Source of the DNA: JAWKTT01 sp041398965
GTDB taxonomy: Bacteria > Planctomycetota > Planctomycetia > Planctomycetales > Planctomycetaceae
Assembly: GCA_041398965.1 (NCBI GenBank)
Contig: JAWKTT010000013.1
Coordinates: 71,426-135,425, forward strand
Direction of reading: 5' to 3'
Length of the DNA stretch: 64,000 nucleotides
Under the pieces are notes generated by a model, which worked only from the letters and a program-made list of their open reading frames with translations, was not told where the DNA came from and made no database searches. Every line of letters begins with the position of its first letter. The stretch's first letter is position 1. A program made the position numbers and the translations under genes. Below, piece after piece: positions 8,206-17,575 of this stretch.

Positions 8206-8799
8206 TTCACAAACTCCTGGAGTGAGGGGACACCATTCGAGCATGAGTTTCCCGTGCAAACATCGAATGCCATCAGCGGGGTGCAACTGTCGTGCCAATT
8301 CGGGAGTTGATCGTTGCGATTGCGAATGCCAGTGCTTTTCGCCGAGATTCTGAGATGTGCGGTTGACCTGCACATCTCCGTGAAGATATCGACTCGAAAT
8401 CCCTTTCTGCCCAACCTCGCGACACGACTGCTCATGCGATGCACAACCTTTTCCAGGAAGTAGCCCCTATCGCCGGGTATTTCAGGCGGTTCGCGGCTTT
8501 CCGTTGGCAACGACATCAATCCGCCCCGAAGCGCAACGAGTGGCGAACAAACCGGTGTTCGTGGTCTTGGCGTGTACGATCCCTTCCTCGGTACTGCCCG
8601 GTTGATTCGGGGCGTCAGTGCGACCCACGTTCTGTTGTCTGAACTGGACATTCTCGGCAGTTTCCATGGCATCGTCGGAGAGGCGGGTCTCGATGTTGAT
8701 ATTCTGTCGAGGCGAAGGGCGTCTGCGAGTCGACTCTGTCTCGGCGAATGGCCATAATGTGCCGCAACGATTTCGTGGTATTCATCAGGAGACGACAGG
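8206..8799. other. Intergenic region, divergent
   Basis: These 594 bases lie between the start of the pseudo-receiver gene (minus) and the start of the coiled-coil gene (plus). Several short overlapping frames are open, none with recognisable motifs or a good ribosome binding site. Promoters for both neighbours should be here, but no convincing -35/-10 pair was found. Confidence 0.4.
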
Positions 8800-9504
8800 A
8801 TGGCGGGTTTTGCGGAGGCGTTGGCGGGGCTCCATCAGTTACACCTCAGCTTGTTTGATGTCAACGAACAGTTGACCCGTGGACCGCGGCAGATCGCTGC
8901 ACGTGATCGCAAGGTCAAAGAGGCGCGTCAGCAGGTCGAAGACCTCAAGGCGGAGTTGAAGCAATGTCGCTCCTCTGCCGACCGCAAGTCGCTGGACCTC
9001 AAGACGAAAGAGGCCAAGGTGAACGATCTCAAGGCAAAGCTGAACGTCGCCAGCACGAATCGCGAGTTCGACATTATTCGCGGACAGATCGAGGCCGACG
9101 AAGTCGCCAAGAGTGTGCTCGAAGACGAATACTTCGAATTCCTGGAAGCGGCAGACCGACTACAAGTGGAGATTGCCGACGCCGAACAACGTGTCGTTCA
9201 AGTTGAAGCGGATCGGGCCGAGTTCGAGAAGAAGTTCGTCGAAGTGGCTGAAGGATTGAAGCAGCAGGCCGAGGAGTTGGCCGCGTCAATCCAAGAAGGA
9301 GAGAAGTTCCTCAAAGGAGACGACGCCGTCCGATATCGGCGCCTCGTTGAGAGCATGGGGGCCGAGTGCATGGCAGCAGTCAATGGCGGAGTGTGTGCCG
9401 GTTGTTTCGTATCGCTCACCACACAGGGGACCGTACTCGTCAACTCGGGCAACGTCACCTTCTGCCACACCTGCGGTCGACTGCTCTATCAGGGCCAACG
9501 CTAG
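8800..9504 (+). CDS. Coiled-coil protein with C4-type zinc ribbon (DUF164/CdsZ-like)
   Basis: Of 234 residues, about 20-175 are a charged heptad-rich coiled coil. The C-terminus has a zinc ribbon with C-A-G-C (about 202-205) and C-H-T-C (about 223-226), in the arrangement known from the C4-type zinc-ribbon/DUF164 family, which includes chlamydial CdsZ and Helicobacter HP0958, proteins that support secretion or flagellar assembly. The ATG at 8800 follows CAGGAG and a second purine run at 8788-8799. It is monocistronic here. The family call is good; its role in this organism is unknown. Confidence 0.85.
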   Translation: MAGFAEALAGLHQLHLSLFDVNEQLTRGPRQIAARDRKVKEARQQVEDLKAELKQCRSSADRKSLDLKTKEAKVNDLKAKLNVASTNREFDIIRGQIEADEVAKSVLEDEYFEFLEAADRLQVEIADAEQRVVQVEADRAEFEKKFVEVAEGLKQQAEELAASIQEGEKFLKGDDAVRYRRLVESMGAECMAAVNGGVCAGCFVSLTTQGTVLVNSGNVTFCHTCGRLLYQGQR

Positions 9505-9682
9505 TTTACAACACTCTCAATCGCGTCCCAAAGCCCGACCTTTGCAAGGTCTGGTCCCGGTACGAAGCTCATTGCCGATAATCGTTTCGTACGACGAACA
9601 TCCATGTCCCTCGCGTACCAGTGATTTCGACGGACAAGGATGTCCGCCGCACGAAAAGACCATGCTCTGCGTCTGTCCAGAC

Positions 9683-10099
9683 CTAACTTCGGGGTTGCTC
9701 TCGATACGATCGGATCATCAATCCGGCTCCCGCTGCGATCAACACGAAGATCAAGAGCAACAAGGAGAGTTTGGTGTTCATCGTGAACCTCACGCGGCTC
9801 AGAATCTCGATGGCGAGGACGACCAGTCCCACGTACAGCAGATACCAGGCCCAACGTTTCTTGGCGTCGACAAACAAATACACGACAGCAATAAAGAAGG
9901 GGACAAAGACAATCCCCATGCTCGTTGTCTGCCCCATGCGTCCTTCCCCCATCATCCGCCGGGCACCACCAGTGATGAGACCTGTCGGATCGGTCTGAAC
10001 GATCACCGAATCGAAAAAAAGGTACACGCCGATGATCGAAAGGATCATCCCCGCAAGGAACTGCCCCACTCCCCCTTCTGTGCCACCAGAACCTCGCAT
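9683..10099 (-). CDS. Four-helix integral membrane protein, unknown function
   Basis: The 138-residue product has four predicted membrane helices: one near residues 15-33 (F-L-A-G-M-I-L-S-I-I-G-V-Y-L-F-F), one near 62-80, one near 85-102 and one near 110-130. Between helices 1 and 2 is a Gly/Arg/Met-rich loop. The start at 10099 has GAGG six bases upstream; an in-frame ATG at 10141 would add 14 residues (a second F-L-I-F hydrophobic stretch) and cannot be excluded. I do not recognise the family. Similar small proteins occur as planctomycete hypotheticals. Confidence 0.65.
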   Translation of the reverse strand: MRGSGGTEGGVGQFLAGMILSIIGVYLFFDSVIVQTDPTGLITGGARRMMGEGRMGQTTSMGIVFVPFFIAVVYLFVDAKKRWAWYLLYVGLVVLAIEILSRVRFTMNTKLSLLLLIFVLIAAGAGLMIRSYREQPRS

Positions 10100-10683
10100 C
10101 GTGTGCCTCGTTAGAAACTCGAAAATCAAAAACCGAATCATTCCCCCCGGAGGTAACGCAAACGACCGGACAGCCCATCGCCGCATCTCGCGTCTTCCTC
10201 ACCCCCAGCCAGCCCCCACTGTAAGCGAGGCACCCCGCCAACGCCATGCCATCGGCATCGCGGGAGACTTCTGGGGGGAGTTGCCAAGAGGGAATGTTTG
10301 TCACGGTGGGCCGATGAGATCGACGGCGAAGCAATGCAACGTCGGGGCCCCCCTTTCCAGTCCGCGAACATCCGCTGCATCGGAGACCCATGGATGATCG
10401 CTCAACGATTTCTCCAGCAGTCGAGAGCACGTTCGACCTTGTCAGAGTGGCCGGGATGGTTGTGGTTTCCTTGTCGCCCCCGGTAAGATTGCATCCAGCC
10501 CGAAGAGGTAACTTTGCGGGATGCGGACCGATAGGGGGCTGAGAAGCGGGTTGGGATGAGGCAGTGACATCATTGAACTGCCAACAGTCTCCATTCGGTT
10601 GTCTCGGAGCCCAGGTCCTCATCGCAGCATCGTCGATCTCGATTCCACTTTCGTTTTCCTTTCCCTCCAACCCGAATTTCCGC
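10100..10683. other. Intergenic region, divergent
   Basis: These 584 bases lie between the membrane-protein gene and the PP2C gene. A long minus-strand frame (9501-10685) crosses the region but its composition is that of an antisense frame. No gene, hairpin with T run or clear promoter was recognised. Confidence 0.4.
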
Positions 10684-11946
10684 ATGCGATGGGAGCAGAA
10701 AATCCAGCACGCAATTCAGACCGACATCGGTCTGAGGCGGAAGAACAACGAAGATGCCGCGGTCTCGCATGTCTGCACAGACGAAGCCGAGTGGTCGAAG
10801 CGTGGGCACTTGTTCGTTGTTGCTGATGGGATGGGAGGGCACGCGGTGGGGGAACTTGCCAGCAAGCTGGCGGTCGAGACGGTCCCCCATATCTTCTATA
10901 AAATCCCCGATGGGGACTCTCGAGTTGCCCTGCAACAGGCGGTGACGGCGGCCAATGATGTCATCAACAAACGGGGGAGCCAAAACGTGGACTTCCTCCG
11001 AATGGGGACCACCTGCACCACCCTGGCGTTGACGTCGCGCGGGGCAGTGGTCGGGCATGTCGGGGACAGTCGCTGCTATCGCATCCGTCGTGACCGTATT
11101 GATCAACTGACGTTTGATCATAGTCTGGTCTGGGAGTTAGAACGGCAGAACCCCAAGGCAGCGGAAAAACTCAATCTCAGTCAACATCGAAACGTGATTA
11201 CCCGCTCGCTCGGACCAGAGCCTACTGTCGACGTTGACTTGGAAGGGCCGTATCCGATTTACCCCGGCGACACCTTCGTACTTTGTTCGGATGGGTTGTC
11301 GAATCAGGTGTCGGACGAAGAGATCGGGGCCATCGTGCGGGAGTTGAGCCCGTCGCAGGCGTGCCAACTTTTAGTTCATCTGGCGAATCTGCGTGGAGGG
11401 GCCGACAACTGCACCGTCATCGTCGTGCGCGTCGGTGAACTTCCCACAAACGTTCCGCCCCCAATCGTTGAAGTTGAAGAACCGGTCGGCTCACTCAGCT
11501 GGTGGTTCCTCTGGGCAAGTTTCGGCTTGGCCCTGCTCCTTGTGACTGGGTTATCGTTTCTCATCTCGGGGAACCCTTGGGAAGGATACTCGGTCGTCTC
11601 TGTGGCAGCGGTCGGGATGATTCTGCTCGTCTGGTTCGGGTGGAAGCGGCATCAGGAAGCCCGACCTGTTTCGGACGACGATCTCTCGAAGACAAACTAC
11701 CTGCGTCCTCATCGAACAGCCGTCAGCAAGTCCTCTGAAACGCTGTTTCAAGAGCTTAAGTCGCTCGAGCTCGAGGTCCGTAAGGCGGCTGTTGAAGAAC
11801 ACTGGAGTGTTGACTGGAAGAGTCATGAGCAGGCGGTCGAGGCCGCAGGCAAAGCCGAGCAAGAACGCCGATTCGCTCGTGGCGTTCGCGATCTCACACG
11901 GGCGATCGATGCACTGATGAAAGAGTCAGAAAAGAAGAATGAGTAA
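10684..11946 (+). CDS. PP2C-family serine/threonine protein phosphatase, membrane-anchored
   Basis: Residues 5-255 are a complete PPM/PP2C domain: N-N-E-D (21-24), A-D-G-M-G-G-H (47-53), G-D-S-R (127-130), S-D-G-L-S (202-206) and A-D-N-C-T (240-244), which provide the metal-binding aspartates. Two membrane helices follow (about 274-295 and 303-320), then a charged cytoplasmic tail of about 100 residues. Enzymes of this kind reverse Hanks-type kinase phosphorylation; no kinase gene is next to it. The frame is open from a GTG at 10564, but the PP2C domain starts within ten residues of the ATG at 10684, so I use that start although its ribosome binding site is weak. Confidence 0.9.
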   Translation: MRWEQKIQHAIQTDIGLRRKNNEDAAVSHVCTDEAEWSKRGHLFVVADGMGGHAVGELASKLAVETVPHIFYKIPDGDSRVALQQAVTAANDVINKRGSQNVDFLRMGTTCTTLALTSRGAVVGHVGDSRCYRIRRDRIDQLTFDHSLVWELERQNPKAAEKLNLSQHRNVITRSLGPEPTVDVDLEGPYPIYPGDTFVLCSDGLSNQVSDEEIGAIVRELSPSQACQLLVHLANLRGGADNCTVIVVRVGELPTNVPPPIVEVEEPVGSLSWWFLWASFGLALLLVTGLSFLISGNPWEGYSVVSVAAVGMILLVWFGWKRHQEARPVSDDDLSKTNYLRPHRTAVSKSSETLFQELKSLELEVRKAAVEEHWSVDWKSHEQAVEAAGKAEQERRFARGVRDLTRAIDALMKESEKKNE

Positions 11947-12054
11947 CGCCCAGCCCGGCTCAACGAAACGACAGAAACGCGGCGACATCCACGCAGACAA
12001 GACATCGGGGCCGATTCTCACAAGAACGAACAGCACAGTTCCGGGAGTACCATC

Positions 12055-12972
12055 ATGAATGAACAAACGTCACCAACCGACGCCCCGCGTACGACCACGA
12101 GCGACAACATCGCGGCGGGATTTATCGACGCACACTCGCATATCTGGACGCGCAATGTCCAGAAGTATCCCCTCACCAATGGGCAGACTCCCGACGATCT
12201 GAAACCTGCCAGTTTCACGGCTGCTGAGTTGCTCGCCGCCGCGAAGCCGTTGGGAGTATCCCGCGTTGTTCTGATTCAACATCGGCCCTATCACGGGGTC
12301 GACAATTCGTACATCATCGACTCAATGCGTGACAATCCGGGGCGATTTTCTGCCGTCGCCTGCATTGAGGCGAATCAGTCACGACCACAAGACGACATGG
12401 ATCGCCTCGCCAGCCTCGGCGTTCGAGGCTTTCGCATTCGTCCAGCCGACGGAGGGCCCGAGGGGTGGGCGACGAGTGCCGGGATCCGGGCGATGTGGAA
12501 ACATGCCGCCGAGACCGGATTGCTCATCTGTCCGCTGATCAACCCCGTCGATCTTCCAGTCCTGACCGAATTCTGCCGGGACTTTCCGCAGGCCAACGTC
12601 GTCATCGACCACTTCGCACGTGTCGGTATCGATGGCGAGATTCATCATGCCGATCTTAAGATGCTCCTCGGCCTCGCTCGCTTTCCCAAGACTCATGTCA
12701 AGCTGTCGGCCTTCTATGCTCTGGGGCGTAAACAACCGCCGTACACCGACTTGCTCCCTATGTTACAACTCGTGCTCGAAGCGTACGGTCGAGATCGCCT
12801 AATGTGGGCGAGCGATGCTCCGTACCAACTCGCGGAACCGAACAACTTGAAGGCTTCCGTCGAATTAATGACGAAACATGCCACCTTTCTCACCGAAGCC
12901 GACCGCGAAGCCTTGATGCGCACGACAGCCGAACGTCTGTTCTTTTCAGGTAAGTCCGGCACCGAGTCTTGA
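12055..12972 (+). CDS. Amidohydrolase-2 family metal-dependent hydrolase (TIM barrel)
   Basis: The 305-residue protein starts after a short tail with F-I-D-A-H-S-H-I-W, the D-x-H-x-H/W metal motif of the amidohydrolase-2 (COG3618) family. It continues with the family elements G-V-R-G-F-R-I-R, V-V-I-D-H-F-A-R and W-A-S-D-A-P near the C-terminus, where the Asp is the catalytic/metal ligand. Relatives include L-fuconolactonase and 2-pyrone-4,6-dicarboxylate lactonase, so a sugar lactone or related cyclic ester is a likely substrate. The ATG at 12055 follows CGGGAG with suitable spacing. It is 72 bases before the sigma-factor gene on the same strand, but a link in function is not evident. Confidence 0.85.
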   Translation: MNEQTSPTDAPRTTTSDNIAAGFIDAHSHIWTRNVQKYPLTNGQTPDDLKPASFTAAELLAAAKPLGVSRVVLIQHRPYHGVDNSYIIDSMRDNPGRFSAVACIEANQSRPQDDMDRLASLGVRGFRIRPADGGPEGWATSAGIRAMWKHAAETGLLICPLINPVDLPVLTEFCRDFPQANVVIDHFARVGIDGEIHHADLKMLLGLARFPKTHVKLSAFYALGRKQPPYTDLLPMLQLVLEAYGRDRLMWASDAPYQLAEPNNLKASVELMTKHATFLTEADREALMRTTAERLFFSGKSGTES

Positions 12973-13044
12973 TGAGTCATCACGAGAACTCCTCAGTGCA
13001 AGTTGTCAAGCGAGAACTCGGAGAGGACCTCTAAGCGAGGCGAG

Positions 13045-13680
13045 ATGGAACAACAACCGCAGTCGTCATCGTCGAATTCGTTGCTGGTCGGGCTACTCGA
13101 ACGGGCCCGCACTGGAGATGTCGCTGCGCGTGATCAACTGTTTTCCAAGTGTCGCAACTACGTCGAGGTCCTCGCCCGCGCACAGGTCGAAAGCTGGATG
13201 CAGGCGAAAGTCGATGCCTCGGATTTGGTGCAGCAAACTCTCATGGAAGCACATCGCGGTTTCGACGACTTTGCCGGTCACTCCGAAGGGGAATGGCTCG
13301 CATGGCTACGGCAGATTCTGACACATAACACACAAGATGTTATTCGCCGATACCGTCGGGCCGGGAAGAGACAAGTCCATCGGGAACAGTCGCTCGACGT
13401 CCACTCGACTGGACTGTCGGGGTCGTTCCGCATCGACCCGCAGGATGTCCAAAGTGAGACGCCGAGCCAGTTGCTGGCTCAGAAGGAACGGGAAATCGAA
13501 CTGGCGGACGCCATCGCCCAACTAACTCCCGACCATCAAGAAGTCATCATCCTCCGGAACCTGCAACGTCTTCCGTTCGACGAAGTGGCCACCATCATGA
13601 AGCGGACTCGTCCCGCCACTCAAATGCTCTGGATGCGAGCCGTCAAGCGACTTGAATCGCTGCTGAGTTCGCCAGATTAA
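13045..13680 (+). CDS. ECF-type RNA polymerase sigma factor (planctomycete group)
   Basis: The 211 residues contain sigma region 2 (D-A-S-D-L-V-Q-Q-T-L-M-E-A-H-R as a core; then W-L-A-W-L-R-Q-I-L) and region 4 (L-T-P-D-H-Q-E-V-I-I-L-R-N, then L-P-F-D-E-V-A), the layout of the ECF sigma factors expanded in Planctomycetes. They are often paired with a Hanks-type kinase rather than an anti-sigma factor, but no kinase or anti-sigma gene is adjacent here. The ATG at 13045 is preceded by GCGAGGCGAG; an upstream GTG-type start at 13003 would only add a disordered, serine-rich leader. Confidence 0.88.
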   Translation: MEQQPQSSSSNSLLVGLLERARTGDVAARDQLFSKCRNYVEVLARAQVESWMQAKVDASDLVQQTLMEAHRGFDDFAGHSEGEWLAWLRQILTHNTQDVIRRYRRAGKRQVHREQSLDVHSTGLSGSFRIDPQDVQSETPSQLLAQKEREIELADAIAQLTPDHQEVIILRNLQRLPFDEVATIMKRTRPATQMLWMRAVKRLESLLSSPD

Positions 13681-14210
13681 GTCATGAACAGGCGACATCT
13701 CTGAGTTGTTTCTTGAGTTGTCACCAATCCATCACGGCGGAATTCCCCACTTTGTCAATCCCCACCATCGAAGGCGTCCGCCACCCTGTCGACTGTGTTG
13801 TGAGTGAGTGTTGTGAGTCTGTTGAACCTCTGAAATTGGCGTTTGCATAGCCCCCGAGACGGCTTGTGCTACGTCGAGATTACCATTGGAGATCATGATT
13901 GAGGTTGGAAACGACTGTGGAATGGTGTGGTAGGCTATGACACGTCGCGGGGCGCCGGATTGAGTTCACCAACTGCAATGGTATAGTCCGACCGTAGTGG
14001 TTCGCCGACGCGACCAGCCAGGAACGCCTTCAACAACAATGGCGTCGTCCGTGCGGACATTATGGAATCAACGACAACCCGGGCGATCTCTCACTTCCTG
14101 CCAGATGACAAATCGATGGCCACTTACACAACAGGCGAAAAGCATCTCTGGGATGGTGAGCCGAAATCAATCGAATGGCAGTGAGTCCGTATTGAAACGG
14201 GAGGGAGAAA
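13681..14210. other. Intergenic region with a probable promoter
   Basis: These 530 bases hold no recognisable gene. A good sigma-70-like promoter is at 13960-13987 (listed separately), leaving a leader of about 215 bases before the next gene. Overlapping short frames at 13997-14314 lack motifs and were not called. Confidence 0.45.
13960..13987 (+). promoter_or_regulatory. Probable sigma-70-type promoter with extended -10
   Basis: TTGAGT (13960-13965) and TATAGT (13982-13987) are separated by 16 bases, and the -10 is preceded by TGG, an extended -10 element. It would drive the EEP-family gene at 14211 with a leader of about 215 bases. Read by eye only. Confidence 0.4.
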
Positions 14211-15011
14211 ATGCACTGGTTCATCAAGCTCGCGTTGTCTGTCATGGTGTCGCTGTCAGTCGCATCGACGGGAGAGTCGGCGGAGCCGATTCGGCTGCGA
14301 CTGCTCTCATATAACATTCACCACGGCGAAGGGGTCGATCGAAATCTTGACCTTGAGCGGATCGCCGACGTGATCCTTTCAGTGAAGCCCGACTTGGTCG
14401 CACTTCAGGAAGTCGACCAGAAGGTTAAACGCACAGAGAGTATTGACCAGCCGACCGAATTGGCTCGGCTGACCAAGATGAATGTCATCTTTGGTGCCAA
14501 CATTGACCTGCAAGGTGGCCACTACGGCAACGCGGTCCTCTCTCGATTCCCAATCACTTCGGACAAGAATCACCATTTACCCAACATCGACAATAGCGAG
14601 CAACGTGGCGTGATTGAAGCGGAGATCAAGCTGCCGGATTCGGAGGTGTCCTTGTTGCTATTGGCCACGCACCTGGATTTTCGTGCCGACGAACGAGAGC
14701 GTCTGGCATCGGTCGAGGTGATTAATGCGTTCGCAGATAAGCATCCCGAACGTCACGCCTTGCTTGCGGGGGACATGAACGCGACGCCCGACAGCAAGAC
14801 GCTCCGACAGTTGGAGAAGAACTGGACTCGAGTGAACGAAAAACCCATGGCGACCGTGCCTGTGAATCAGCCGACACAGCAGATTGACTACATTCTGTTC
14901 CGTCCAGCAAACCGCTGGAAAGTCGTCGAAGTCAAAGTCCTGGAGGAGGCGGTTGCCTCAGATCATCGAGCAATCTTCGCCGTTCTGGAACTTCAGGCGA
15001 ACGATGAATAA
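14211..15011 (+). CDS. Secreted endonuclease/exonuclease/phosphatase (EEP) family protein
   Basis: A signal peptide (residues 1-24, hydrophobic core L-A-L-S-V-M-V-S-L-S-V-A, cleavage near G-E-S-A) is followed by a full EEP domain of about 240 residues. Visible motifs are L-L-S-Y-N-I-H-H-G-E, L-V-A-L-Q-E-V-D with the metal Glu67, T-H-L-D-F-R, A-G-D-M-N-A-T-P-D-S, and the terminal S-D-H-R-A-I that holds the catalytic His. The family hydrolyses phosphodiesters in nucleic acids, phospholipids or inositol phosphates; export suggests an external phosphate source or lipid. The ATG at 14211 follows GGGAGGGAG closely. Confidence 0.9.
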   Translation: MHWFIKLALSVMVSLSVASTGESAEPIRLRLLSYNIHHGEGVDRNLDLERIADVILSVKPDLVALQEVDQKVKRTESIDQPTELARLTKMNVIFGANIDLQGGHYGNAVLSRFPITSDKNHHLPNIDNSEQRGVIEAEIKLPDSEVSLLLLATHLDFRADERERLASVEVINAFADKHPERHALLAGDMNATPDSKTLRQLEKNWTRVNEKPMATVPVNQPTQQIDYILFRPANRWKVVEVKVLEEAVASDHRAIFAVLELQANDE

Positions 15012-15224
15012 ACTCAAAACGTCTGAAGTTCAGCATCTAACTGCTCCTTACGACTTTGCTGCATGGCATCAGCGGTCGTGAGGTTTCATGCGAGTGATCT
15101 CTGGCAGGGATTGCCTGTTCTTCCAGTAGGAACGGCATGATCGACAGAGATTTCCGATCCATCTTCCGGTGTCAATGGTGAGCTGTCCGCTCACTCGTGT
15201 CACACAGTTTGAGGCATCTGCCCG

Positions 15225-17327
15225 ATGAACCGTCGCACGATCAACTCTCAACCGCATTGGGGAACAATGTTCCGCATCATGGCGTCACTCACTTTCCTGC
15301 TGGCAGGACTGGATGTGAAAGCACAGACGCCAGAGGACTCTCGCTGGCAAATCCGAATGGAAGCACGACTAAAAGCGATCTATGACCGCGGCGAGTTTCG
15401 CGACAAGAACCTCCGACCGAAGTGGTTAGAGGACAGTTTAGGTGTTGTTACGGAAGAGGTCGATCCCGACACGAAGCAGGTCAAGGAATGGCTTTACGAA
15501 GCGAGCACGGGTGAGAGGCAAGCATGGAAAAAGGATCAGAAGCTGGCAATGCCAGACCTTCAACGCTCCCCCAACGGGACCCATCAACTCATCACTCGCG
15601 ACGGGAAGCTGCTATCTGTCAAATTAGAGAATCAGCAGGAGACATTGCTGGTCTCCAGCCCGCCGGGACGCGAGGTTGCGTACCGAAATCCTGTCTGGAG
15701 CCCGGACGGATCCCGAGTTGTCTTCGTTGAGGCCGACTTCACCGAGGTACGGCAGCGATCGGTGTTGGTTCCGGGCGACCCGTCCTACCCTGAGGTCGAG
15801 AAGCATCGGTTTGCTCGCGTGGGCGGAGAGATTGAGAAACTGAGAATCGGCGTCGTGAACTCCGACGGACAGCACCTGATTTGGCTGCCGATCGAGCGTC
15901 CCGAAGAGGGTTTCTATTTGGGTCAAGTCGAATGGGCGGGCAATTCGGATGAAGTCCTGGTCGAGATTTTCAGCCGCTCCAGAGACAAGCGAGACTTCCA
16001 ACTCGTCTCAACGGATGGCCAGATCAAGACAATCTATTCGGAACAGAACGAAGCGTGGGTCGAGTCCAGTCAGGGAAAGAATTCCGGACTCGTATGGATT
16101 GACGGCGGTCGGGCATTCGTCGTGATCAGCGAACAGGATGGCTGGAGGCATGCCTATCGCTCTTCACGCGACGGAAGCACTGTGACGCTGTTGACTGCGG
16201 GAGACTACGACATCATTGATCGCGCAGTCATCGACGAACAACGGGGGTGGTATTACTTCTATGCTTCGCCCGATGATGCGACACAGAAGTTGCTGTATCG
16301 CGTCGCGTTGGATGGTTCAGGCCAGCGACAGAGAATCACGCCGGAAGACCAAATCGGCACGCATGGCTATTACTTCTCCCCGGATGCGAAGTGGGCGATC
16401 CACACTTACTCAACCTTGGACTCACCTCCTGTTCATGAACTGATCGAAGTTGAAGGGCACCGTGTGGTAAAACTCCTCGAAGAGAATGACGACATCCGCA
16501 AACGGATGGCGTCACTGGTTTCGCGTCCGACCGAGTTCTTGAAACTCGATATCGGGGACGGCATCACGCTTGATGCCTGGATGATCAAACCTAAGGATTT
16601 CGATCAATCAAAGAAGTATCCGGTTTTCATTTACGTCTATGGTGAACCTCACTTGCAGACGGTCTTAAACGAATGGGGTGCCGCACAGATCGACTTCCAT
16701 CGGGTGGTCGCCGATCTGGGATACATTGTGGTGTCGATCGACAATCGAGGCACTCCCGCCCCCAAGGGAGCGGCGTGGCGACGAGCCATTTATGGCAGTT
16801 TGGGACCGCTTTCCACGGAGGAGCAAGAGGCCGGGTTAAAGGCACTCGCGAAACAATGCCCCTTTGTCGATTCTTCTCGCGTCGGAATCTGGGGTTGGAG
16901 CGGTGGCGGCTCGAACACGCTGAACGCCCTGTTTCGGAAACCGGATTCGTATCATGTTGGGATTGCCGTCGTCCCTAAGCCGCAACCGCACCTTTACAAC
17001 GCCTGGTTCCAAGAGATTTACATGCGAACTCGCGAGGTCAATGCGGACGGATACGAGCAGGCCGCAGCCATCAACTACGCCGATGGCCTCAAGGGAAAGC
17101 TGCTCATCGTGACCGGATCAGGCGAAACGAACACTCACATTCAGATCGTCGAGGGATTGGTGGATCGACTCATTGCGTTAGGAAAGCCGTTTGACTACAT
17201 GGTCTATCCCAATCGCAACCACGGTTTGCGTGAGGGAGATGGAACACTGGTGCATGTCAGAATGTTGATCCTAAGATATCTGATGGAAAACCTTCCGGCA
17301 GGTCCGCGACCGGCCCCTCCAGATTAA
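15225..17327 (+). CDS. S9-family prolyl oligopeptidase / dipeptidyl-peptidase IV-like enzyme, exported
   Basis: The protein of 700 residues has a signal peptide (hydrophobic M-A-S-L-T-F-L-L-A-G-L near 20-30), a DPP IV-type beta-propeller (about 90-430, with W-S-P-D-G-S-type blades) and an alpha/beta-hydrolase domain (about 450-700). The nucleophile is Ser559 in G-W-S-G-G-G and the histidine is His666 in R-N-H-G. Where DPP IV has D-D-N, this protein has Glu634-Thr-Asn, so the acid of the triad would be a glutamate or lie elsewhere. Such enzymes cut dipeptides after proline or alanine in the periplasm. The ATG at 15225 has GAGG ten bases before it; the ATG at 15267 after GGGGAACA is an alternative. 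Confidence 0.85.
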   Translation: MNRRTINSQPHWGTMFRIMASLTFLLAGLDVKAQTPEDSRWQIRMEARLKAIYDRGEFRDKNLRPKWLEDSLGVVTEEVDPDTKQVKEWLYEASTGERQAWKKDQKLAMPDLQRSPNGTHQLITRDGKLLSVKLENQQETLLVSSPPGREVAYRNPVWSPDGSRVVFVEADFTEVRQRSVLVPGDPSYPEVEKHRFARVGGEIEKLRIGVVNSDGQHLIWLPIERPEEGFYLGQVEWAGNSDEVLVEIFSRSRDKRDFQLVSTDGQIKTIYSEQNEAWVESSQGKNSGLVWIDGGRAFVVISEQDGWRHAYRSSRDGSTVTLLTAGDYDIIDRAVIDEQRGWYYFYASPDDATQKLLYRVALDGSGQRQRITPEDQIGTHGYYFSPDAKWAIHTYSTLDSPPVHELIEVEGHRVVKLLEENDDIRKRMASLVSRPTEFLKLDIGDGITLDAWMIKPKDFDQSKKYPVFIYVYGEPHLQTVLNEWGAAQIDFHRVVADLGYIVVSIDNRGTPAPKGAAWRRAIYGSLGPLSTEEQEAGLKALAKQCPFVDSSRVGIWGWSGGGSNTLNALFRKPDSYHVGIAVVPKPQPHLYNAWFQEIYMRTREVNADGYEQAAAINYADGLKGKLLIVTGSGETNTHIQIVEGLVDRLIALGKPFDYMVYPNRNHGLREGDGTLVHVRMLILRYLMENLPAGPRPAPPD

Positions 17328-17575
17328 AAAAAGCGGATAGCACATTCATCGAGACCGCGCAAAGCGGGAAATCGCAGCACACAAGCTTTCGCCGATGCCA
17401 GAATTGCGACGCTGAACCAGCCACAGAATGATGTCGCGATGCTGCCTGCGCCAAAGCAGACTTTCGGCCAGATGGCAGAGCGGAATTGAGTCTGTCCTGT
17501 AGCCCCGGTCAAAGGCGGGGTGGCAGATGGCAATGCATGGAGACCCGTTTCACCATCGGCAGACAAGGTCGGCGA

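Noticed and set aside
9501..10685. A 394-residue open frame on the minus strand
   Set aside because: It overlaps the membrane-protein gene in another frame and extends through non-coding sequence; composition and lack of motifs mark it as chance.
13997..14314. A 105-residue plus-strand frame before the EEP gene
   Set aside because: It overlaps the signal peptide of the EEP gene in another frame and lacks a ribosome binding site.
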